Source: Verrucomicrobiaceae bacterium (lineage in GTDB: Bacteria > Verrucomicrobiota > Verrucomicrobiia > Verrucomicrobiales > Akkermansiaceae). Taken from it: a stretch of DNA of 64,000 bases. Location of the stretch: the NCBI GenBank assembly GCA_027491155.1, contig JAIXWR010000038.1, positions 1 through 64,000 on the forward strand, read 5' to 3'. Under the pieces are notes generated by a model. The model was given only the letters and a program-made list of their open reading frames with translations. It was not told the DNA's origin and made no database searches. Positions 40,881-48,300 of the stretch are shown here, one piece after another (position 1 is the first letter of the stretch; each line of letters opens with the position of its first letter). The position numbers were made by a program, and so were the translations under genes.

Positions 40881-42128
40881 CTAAAGCATCTCCGCGAAAC
40901 GCGGGCGATCCGCGGGATCGGTCGACTGGCAGCGGGCGGCGAGGGCCTGCCACCCGGGGAGCGGGTCGGGGCAGCGGTCGAGCAACTCGCCGAGCAGGCG
41001 GCCGAAGGCGAGGACCTCGAGTTTCTCAAAGCGGGCGTCGTCCGGCGGGTAGAACGATGCCGCGCCGAAGTCGCCGAGAAGGGCCGCGCCCTCGAGGTTC
41101 CGCAGCACGTTGTGGGCGTAGAAGTCGCCGTGAAGGATGCCTTTCGCGTGCAGCGCGGCCCCCGCGGACGCCAGGTCGCGTGCGATCTTCACCACCGCCT
41201 CGGCGGGGAACGAGGCCCCGGCGGGATAGACATCGCGGCTGCAAGTTTCGAGGTCGGGCGGTCCGGCGAGGAGGGTGAAGTCCGGCCCGACCAGGTCCAT
41301 CACCAGCCCCGGCGTCCCTTCCGGATGTCCCGCCAGATCGCCGAGCACGGGGATCAGGTTCGGATGCGGCCCGGCGGCGAGGCAGGCGGCGCGTTCTCGG
41401 TCGGGCAGGCCGTCGCTGGTCATGGCACCCTTGAAAAGCTTCACCGCCACCGGCTTGCCGTCGGAGCGCCGGGTCGCGCGGTGGATGATGCCGGACGCGC
41501 CTTCGCCGAGCTTTTCGTGGAGCTCGAGATCGGCCCAGTCGTGGGCCGCCGCGTCGGTTTCGGGCTCGCGGCACAGCGGGTTTCCGGCGAAGGCGAGCCA
41601 GGCGAGCTTCGGCAGGTCGAGCAGCCAGTCCGGCAGCCGTTCGAAGCGGTTGGCGGCCAGGCGGACCAGCTCGAGGTTCGTGCAGGCGGCCATCTCGTCC
41701 GGGAGGGAGGCGAGCCGGTTGCCGGAAAGCATCAGCTTTTGCAGCGGGGCGCAGCGGCCGATCGATGCCGGCAGCGATTCGAGGCGGTTGTCGGTGAGGA
41801 TCAGCCAGCGCAGCGACGGCGGCAGGGCGGCGACTTCCCCGATGCGGTTCGACTTGAAGCCGATCATCGACAGCCCCGGGCACTCCTCAACGACCGGCGG
41901 CAGGTGGCGGAAGTCGTTGTCCGAGCAGAAGAGGATCCGCAGCTTCTTCAGGCGCGGCAGGTCGTCGGGCAGGTCCGAGAGCCGGTTGCCCGTGAGATTG
42001 AGGACCTCCAGCGAGTCGGCGAGGTCGAGGATCTCCCCGGGAAACTCCGTGAGCCCGCAGGAAAGGTCGAGCCGCGTGCTGCCGGCGAGTTTTCCGGCGC
42101 GAAGGCGGGCGAGGGTCTCGGCGCTCAT
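40881..42128 (-). CDS. Leucine-rich-repeat protein kinase
   Basis: A 415-residue cytosolic protein: about six LRR units (residues 20-185, pattern LxxLxLxxNxLxxLP) followed by a eukaryotic-like protein kinase domain (about 200-415). The ATP loop GEGASG (208-213), Lys230 in VAVKLF, catalytic loop HGDFYAHN (333-340, Asp335, Asn340) and GDFG (352-355) are intact, so activity is likely, with Gly in place of Arg in the HRD triplet. No membrane helix. It overlaps the thioesterase gene by 4 bp (ATGA), and that gene overlaps rpiB, so kinase, thioesterase and RpiB are translationally coupled. The LRR part may recognise a protein partner. Confidence 0.9.
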   Translation of the reverse strand: MSAETLARLRAGKLAGSTRLDLSCGLTEFPGEILDLADSLEVLNLTGNRLSDLPDDLPRLKKLRILFCSDNDFRHLPPVVEECPGLSMIGFKSNRIGEVAALPPSLRWLILTDNRLESLPASIGRCAPLQKLMLSGNRLASLPDEMAACTNLELVRLAANRFERLPDWLLDLPKLAWLAFAGNPLCREPETDAAAHDWADLELHEKLGEGASGIIHRATRRSDGKPVAVKLFKGAMTSDGLPDRERAACLAAGPHPNLIPVLGDLAGHPEGTPGLVMDLVGPDFTLLAGPPDLETCSRDVYPAGASFPAEAVVKIARDLASAGAALHAKGILHGDFYAHNVLRNLEGAALLGDFGAASFYPPDDARFEKLEVLAFGRLLGELLDRCPDPLPGWQALAARCQSTDPADRPRFAEML

Positions 42129-42565
42129 CGGATCGCAACGAAGGTTCCCGAAAACGCCGTGCACACCCGGCCCGCTTCCTCGACGCTCACTTCGAGCCGG
42201 ATGCGCGCCTTGCCGGCTTTCGCGAAGGTCTTCCGGAAGAGCCCGAGTTCCGCTTCAGGCGGACGATGGCAGATCGCGCGAAGCGTGCCGGTCACCGGAT
42301 GCCGGTAGTCGAGCTCGCTGCGGCGGACGACGATGTGCGCGTCGCGGTCGCCGAGCTCCAGCCACAGCAGGCCGTAGCCCGCCAGTGTCGCGAGGGCGGC
42401 GAGGCTGCCGCCGAACGCGGTGCCGAGGTGATTGTGGTTCGCCTCGAGCGGGGCGGTGAGCACCAGGCCGTGCCCGTCGCAGGCCTCGACCCGGATTCCC
42501 ATCGCCCGGGTCAGCGGGATCTTCCGGTGGAAAAAGCGCTCGGTCTCGGCGAGGTCGGGGTTCAT
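42125..42565 (-). CDS. Hot-dog thioesterase, YiiD C-terminal-like
   Basis: A 146-residue protein with the YiiD_C-type hot-dog fold pattern: ANHNHLGTAFGGSLAALATLAGYGLLWLE (helix and active-site Asn/His region) and DAHIVVRRSELDYRHPVTGTLRAIC. Family members are putative acyl-CoA thioesterases. It is coupled on both sides by 4-bp overlaps, with rpiB upstream and the LRR kinase downstream. Why a thioesterase sits with a pentose-phosphate isomerase and a kinase is not obvious. Confidence 0.85.
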   Translation of the reverse strand: MNPDLAETERFFHRKIPLTRAMGIRVEACDGHGLVLTAPLEANHNHLGTAFGGSLAALATLAGYGLLWLELGDRDAHIVVRRSELDYRHPVTGTLRAICHRPPEAELGLFRKTFAKAGKARIRLEVSVEEAGRVCTAFSGTFVAIR

Positions 42566-42990
42566 GCGTCCAGCTCGGCAACGCGCTCCTCGAAGCGGAT
42601 TTCGTCGAAGGCGGTATTGAGGAAGGCTTCGAGGATGGCGAGCGTCGTCCGCAGGTCGAGCAGGCGCTCGCCCAAGGCGAGGACGTTGGCGTCCTGCTGC
42701 TGGCGGGCGAGCTTGGCGGAATCGGCGTTCCAGCAGAGGGCGCAGCGGACGCCCTTGTGGCGGTTGGCGGCCATCGCCTCTCCGTTGCCGGAGCCGCCGA
42801 CCAAGATGCCGCGTTCGAATTTGCCGGAAGCCACGCCTTCCGCGACCTCCCGGGCGAAGGGGATGGAGGAGACCGGGGCTTCGGAGTCGGTGCCGACATC
42901 GACGACGGTGATGTCCTTGGCGCGGAGTTGGGCGATGATCTCGCGCTTGTAGGTGAAGCCGGCGTGGTCGGATCCGATGATGATTTTCAT
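42562..42990 (-). CDS. rpiB: Ribose-5-phosphate isomerase B (Glu-type active site)
   Basis: Interconverts ribose 5-phosphate and ribulose 5-phosphate (or a related sugar phosphate). A 142-residue RpiB/LacAB protein with the GSDHAGF start motif (residues 6-12). The active-site loop GGSGNGEAMAANR carries Glu71 and no catalytic Cys. This is the Mycobacterium-type variant; E. coli RpiB uses a Cys at this site (from memory). The frame extends upstream without similarity; ATG 42990 is the family start. First gene of the coupled rpiB-thioesterase-LRR kinase operon. Confidence 0.92.
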   Translation of the reverse strand: MKIIIGSDHAGFTYKREIIAQLRAKDITVVDVGTDSEAPVSSIPFAREVAEGVASGKFERGILVGGSGNGEAMAANRHKGVRCALCWNADSAKLARQQQDANVLALGERLLDLRTTLAILEAFLNTAFDEIRFEERVAELDA

Positions 42991-43136
42991 GAGTGCTCTT
43001 TCCGGAGGCCGCCCGGTTTCACGGGGGGGCTGGAGCGTCTCGCGGGTGGACATGGTGGAATGCCGGCGAGGCTTTGCCAAGCTGCTAGATTGTAGAATGA
43101 TGATGCGTCGGCTCGCGGCCGGCACGCCCGCGGACA

Positions 43137-43946
43137 TCAAGGGTCCGGGAGCCGTTGGGAATGCAGCCACCCGATCTGGCTGGCGTTGGCATCCTGCAGG
43201 AAGGCGGTCATTCCTTGCTTGTCGGCGGAATCCGCCAAGGTGGCATGCATCGAGGTGAGCCGGGCGGCCTTGTCCCGGCCGACCATCGCCTCGTTGCGGG
43301 CCAGCTGGACCCGGGCGATGGAAAAGGTTTTGGCGATGTCGTTCTCCAGCCAGTCCAGGCGGGTGTCCCAATCGGCGATGAGGATCGGGTCGATCTCCTC
43401 GACGCGCTTGCGGACGGCCGCCGCGTCCGGTGCAAGGGAGCCGTCGCACATCGCGTTCGCGAGGGTGAAGTAGGTCTCCCGCGTTTCGTTGCGGAAGTAG
43501 ACCTGGAGCATGGCGCGGTGGAGGGCCTCGCCGGCCGCGTCGGAAAAGACGGGATTGAGGTAAATCCTCAGTGCGGGAAGGGATGCTCCTTCCTTCGAAG
43601 CGTAGAGGTCCTGCAGGTTCTTGAAGCGGGTCCTGAAGGCGGCGTCGGTCCAATCGTGGGGCCAGGCGAGATGAACCGTCCGCAGCACGTTGGTACCGAT
43701 GACGATGCTCGGCACCTGGCCGCCGGGAACGGGCATCTCGCCGCCGTCCAGTGCCAGGGCGACCTGGTTTCCCTCGACCGCGTAGGGCCGGATGAGGTGG
43801 CGCGAGGGGTCGCCGCCGGCTTGTCCCGCCGATTCCCCCCGGCTGCCGTCCGGGGAGGACTGCTCCGGAGATCCGTTGAAGGCTGCGAACAGCAGCAGGC
43901 CCAGCATGGCGACAGGGATCAGCAGCTTGAGCGCGTTGGGAGGCAC
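43137..43946 (-). CDS. Membrane-anchored protein, possibly DsbA-fold without CxxC
   Basis: A 269-residue protein with one N-terminal membrane helix (about 5-23), then a flexible Ser/Gly/Asp stretch and a periplasmic helical domain. The order TVHLAWPHDWT, AAGEALHRAMLQVYFRNE, AMCDGSLAPDAAAVRKRVEEI and a final helical part recalls the helical insertion and C-terminal half of DsbA-like thioredoxin folds, but no CxxC is seen. The resemblance is weak and unverified. The start is GTG at 43946. Function unknown. Confidence 0.55.
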   Translation of the reverse strand: MPPNALKLLIPVAMLGLLLFAAFNGSPEQSSPDGSRGESAGQAGGDPSRHLIRPYAVEGNQVALALDGGEMPVPGGQVPSIVIGTNVLRTVHLAWPHDWTDAAFRTRFKNLQDLYASKEGASLPALRIYLNPVFSDAAGEALHRAMLQVYFRNETRETYFTLANAMCDGSLAPDAAAVRKRVEEIDPILIADWDTRLDWLENDIAKTFSIARVQLARNEAMVGRDKAARLTSMHATLADSADKQGMTAFLQDANASQIGWLHSQRLPDP

Positions 43947-44140
43947 GGTGACAGCTTGCCGGGCGGGTGATCACATTCAAGCCGTTATGAGCGATAGCCG
44001 AGACCAACCTGTTCGTGGCCGATGCCAGCGGGCTCGCCTGCCAGCCCGGCGGCCACGGGGGCGCGCGGGGAATCCATCGCCGGGAAGCGACCGATTGGGA
44101 GTTGAGCTTGCCGCCCCGTCCGGCTTGAATCCGCCGCGAG

Positions 44141-45334
44141 ATGAGCCTTCCTCTAACACCCTTGCCGCAGCACCGGGCGCTGGTGGATTGGCTGAAGACG
44201 AACGAGAGCGAGGTGTGGCGGTGGCAATCCGATGCCGAGCGGCTGAGCCAGGATGCCGAGGAAGTCCGGCTTTCGTTGCTGCGCGACACCTACCGGATGG
44301 ATGCGGAGGGTCATCCGGAGTTGTTCGCGGAAATCTCCGCGGCGAAGGAGGCGCTGGGGCTTTCACACATCGAGGTGCACGCCTATCAGGCGCAGGGCCA
44401 TGCCACGCCCAACGCGGCGATCTGCTACCTCCCCGGCGAGGCGCACCTGATTTTCTCCGGCCCCATCCTCACGCTGCTGACCGCGGCCGAGCTGCGGGCG
44501 GTGATCGGCCACGAGCTGGCGCATCATCTCCTGTGGCAGATGGACGACGGGGATTTCTATCTGGCCGACCGCATCCTTCATCTGTCCGCCGCTCACCCGC
44601 AGGCGGAGCCGAGCCATGCGCAGAGTGCGCGGCTGTGGAGTCTGGCGACCGAGTTGTTCGCCGACAGGGGCGCTTATCGAGCAAGCGGTTGCCTGGAGAC
44701 CGCGGTGGTCAGCCTGGTCAAGACCTGCACCGGCTTGTCGCAGGTCAGCGGGAAGAGCTACCTTTCGCAGGCGGCGGAGATCTTTTCGAAATCGAAGCCG
44801 AAGACCGACCAACTCACGCACCCCGAGACCTTCATGCGGGCCCGGGCCTTGCAGTTGTGGGTGGAGGAAAGCAGCGAGCTCGATGCCGCCATCGCGCGGA
44901 TGTTGGAAGATTCGGACGGACTGGAGGAGCTGGACCTGATGCAACAGGTGAGCCTGAGCCGTTTGACGAAGCGCTTTCTCGCACGGCACCTGCGGCCGGA
45001 ATGGTTCCGCAGCGAGGCCGTGCTGGCGCACGCGCGGCTCTACTTTCCGGACTTCGCGGCGGAGGGCACGGCGGACGATGCCTTGCTCTCCGATGAACTC
45101 GCGTCGCTTTCGAAGCCGCGCCGCGAATTCCTCTGCCAGGTGATGTTGGATTTCTGTGCGGTGGACCCGGATCTCGAGGAGCTGCCGGTCGCCGCCGCGT
45201 TCGAGCGGGCGCGCGAACTCGAATGCCTGAGCCACTTTGAAAAGCTCGCGGCGAAAGAGTTGGGAATGAAAGCAAAGGACCTGAAGCGCCTGAAGGAGAA
45301 ATCGGCCGAGATCCTCGCCGCCGCCAAGCCATGA
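44141..45334 (+). CDS. Soluble M48-like zinc metallopeptidase coupled to the helicase gene
   Basis: A 397-residue protein with the zinc-peptidase motif HELAH (124-128, His124/Glu125/His128) and a downstream Glu in ATELFADRGAY (Glu171) matching the third zinc ligand of M48 peptidases. Unlike HtpX and Ste24 it has no membrane helix or signal, so it is cytosolic. About 220 residues of helical sequence follow the catalytic core, with a Lys-rich end (AKDLKRLKEKSAEI). Its stop overlaps the start of the 1809-residue helicase gene (ATGA at 45331), so the two are translated together. A protease that processes or is controlled by the helicase partner is a reasonable inference. Confidence 0.85.
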   Translation: MSLPLTPLPQHRALVDWLKTNESEVWRWQSDAERLSQDAEEVRLSLLRDTYRMDAEGHPELFAEISAAKEALGLSHIEVHAYQAQGHATPNAAICYLPGEAHLIFSGPILTLLTAAELRAVIGHELAHHLLWQMDDGDFYLADRILHLSAAHPQAEPSHAQSARLWSLATELFADRGAYRASGCLETAVVSLVKTCTGLSQVSGKSYLSQAAEIFSKSKPKTDQLTHPETFMRARALQLWVEESSELDAAIARMLEDSDGLEELDLMQQVSLSRLTKRFLARHLRPEWFRSEAVLAHARLYFPDFAAEGTADDALLSDELASLSKPRREFLCQVMLDFCAVDPDLEELPVAAAFERARELECLSHFEKLAAKELGMKAKDLKRLKEKSAEILAAAKP

Positions 45335-48300
45335 ACGAGCATCCCTTTCTTCAATTCCTCGAGCAGGGCATCGAACGCGGCGGCTTCGAGGTCGACGACG
45401 TTCTCGCGGCGGTCCTGCCGCTGATGCGCGAGGTGGCGGCCATCCACGACCTGGGGAAAGTCGCGCCGCTGCGGGGCCTGTCGGCGCTGGTGTTGCATGA
45501 GGACCGGGCGCTCGGATTGCGATCGGCGGAGGGCGTCGATGGCTCGTCGAACGCGATCAAGGTTTACCAATTCCAGGTGCCCGCCAGCCACGGTGTCGAG
45601 GTGATCGGTGAACTGCGGCGGGAGTCGAACGAGGAGCATTTCACCTCGAAGGTTTCCAACCTCGACGTCGCCGGGCCGGACGACGAAATCAAGCGGCCGG
45701 TTTTTCTAACAGGCTACTCGAATTGGGAGCACGCGATCGGCCATCACGACGCGCTGACCGACATCCACTCGCTCGGCATGCTGCTGGCGAGCCTGGCCTG
45801 CGGGCTGGATTTCACCGAGCGCGACGAGCTGGAACGCTTCGCCAACTCGCGGACGAACCTCTTCATCGTCGCCCCGCGCCTGCATCCGGTGGTCGCGGCG
45901 GTGATCCTCGAGATGACGGAGCTGCACCGCGGCAAGCGTTCGCAGGATCTTCCCTCGCTGATCCGGCGGCTGGAGCACTACCGCGACCAGCCGGTGGATG
46001 CCGATGTGCTCGCCTTGCCCGGGCTGGACACCGCGACCAAGGGCGGGCGGCGGCGGATCATCCAGACGCATCTGCGCGACCGGCTGTTCGAGGTCTCGCG
46101 GCGCAACCGGCTGCTGTATTTCAAGAGCTCGCAGGCGACGCTGAATCTCACCACCGCGAGCGTGCCGCTGGTGCTCGACTACCGGAACATCCGGCCGGAG
46201 CAACTGCTCTACTGGCACGACAGCCTGGCCGCGGAGATCGGATCCGGCCGCGCGCTGCCGCTGCAGAAATGGCTGCGCTATGAGGAAGCGCCGTATCTCC
46301 CCGGCCAGCTCGACAAGCTGATCAGCGACGCCCGCCGCAGTCGCGCGGAGTTCGGCTTCTCGCAGCTCCGGCTGGTGATCGCGTTCCTGCGCTGGAACAA
46401 TTTGAAGGAAGCGCCGCAGGAACGCATCCACTCGCCGCTGCTGCTTTTGCCGGTGGAGTTGGTGAAACGCAAGGGCGTGAAGGATCACTACACGCTCGAG
46501 CCGCAGGGCACGGAGGCCGAGGTGAACCCGGCGCTGCGCCATCATCTCAAGCAGCTCTACGACCTCGATTTGCCGGCGATGATCGACCTGCGGGAAACGA
46601 CGCTCGCCGCGTTTCACGAGAGCCTTTGCAAGCTGATCCACGCGACCGAGCCCAGCGTGACGCTCGCGCTTTCCGACAAGCCGAAGATCCAGCTCGTCCA
46701 CGAACGTGCGCGGCAGCGGCTCGACCAGTATCGCCGGCGCATGGCGCGGCAGGGGAGGAAGGTGAAGCGCGTCGGCAGCCTCGACTACAGCTACGACCGC
46801 GCGGACTTCCGGCCGCTCGGCTTGCAGATGTTCCAGAAGCTGGTGCTGCCCTCGCCGCTTCCGCTGCGCGAGTTGGCCGGTGCGCCGCCGCGGCCGCGGA
46901 CGCCGTTCATGGCGGGGGTGGTGACGGAGCGGAACATGTTCTCTTTGGTCGAGGAGGCGGAAGGGAATCCGTACTCGTGGGAGTTCGACTTGTGCGCGGT
47001 GACGCTCGCGAATTTCAGCTACCGCAAGATGACGCTGGTCCGCGATTACGCGAACCTGATTGAGCACGACACGCCGAGCCTGGCCTTCGACCGTGTTTTC
47101 TCGATCGAGCCGATGCCGGTCGAGGATGCCGCGCCGCCGCCGATGCCGCCGTCCGACCAGCACCTGATCATCGCGGCGGACGCGACGCAGGTCGGGGCCA
47201 TCGCGAAGTCGAGGCAGGGCGACAGCCTGATCATCCAGGGTCCGCCGGGCACCGGGAAATCGCAGACCATCACCAACCTCATCGCCGACTACGTGGCCCG
47301 CGGAAAACGCGTGCTGTTCGTCTGTGAGAAGCGCGCCGCGATCGACGTGGTGTTCCACCGCTTGCGCCAGCAGGGGCTCGATGAGTTGTGCTGTCTGATC
47401 CACGATTCGCAGACCGACAAGAAGGAGTTCATCCTCAACCTCAAGCAGACCTACGAGCAATGGCTTGCCGGCAGCGAGACCCACGATGGAGCGAAGCGCG
47501 GCGCCGCCTTGCGCGCGATGGAATCCGAGCTGGCGGCGCTTGAGAAATACGTCGGCCAGATGCAGTCGCAGCCGGCCGGCGCGGGGACCACGGTGAATGA
47601 ATTGTTGCGCCGGCTGATCGAGCTGCGCGGGACCCATGACGGCAGTGCTTGCCCGGATCTAACAGCCGAGGAGGAGGACCGGCTGCCGCACTATGACGAC
47701 TGGTTGAAGCACGGCGACGCGGTGCTCCGGCTGGGCGAGGTGCTGCGCGACCTCGGGGCGGAGCCGGTGTTCGCGCGGCATCCGCTGCGCTGGCTCGGGG
47801 AAACGGTGATCCTCCGCGAGTCGCCGCTGGATGGACTGGCGGCGCGTCTGGATGAGGCCGAGCGCGGTCTCGATGACCTGGACGACGCGCTCCAGCGGAC
47901 GGGCCTGCCGGTCGAGCACTGGGACACGCTGGCGGAAATCGGCCACTTGCTCGCGTTCTCGCAGCGCCTGCTGCCGCTGGCCGAGCGGGGGCTGCTTGAT
48001 CTGTTAGATGAGAAGAGCGGGCGGTCGGCATCGTTCGCGAAGCTGTGGGCCGACCACGAGGCGAAGCGCCGGGACCTCGACGCGAAGCGGGCGAAGACCG
48101 GTCACTGGGTCGACAAGTTGCCGCCGGACGACACGGCCGCCGCGCTGGCGCTCGCACCGAAAGTGCAGGGCTTGTTCGGCTTCTTGAATCCCGGCTGGTG
48201 GCGGTTGCGCAAGGTGCTGCGGGCGCGCTACGACTTTTCGAAGCATGCGGTCGCGCCGAGTTGGGAAGCGGTGCTTGGAGATCTTTCGGCCGAGCACGCC

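Noticed and set aside
39081-42308. 1075-codon plus-strand frame over typA and the kinase operon
   Set aside because: Crosses several well-supported minus-strand genes; Val/Gly/His-rich antisense.
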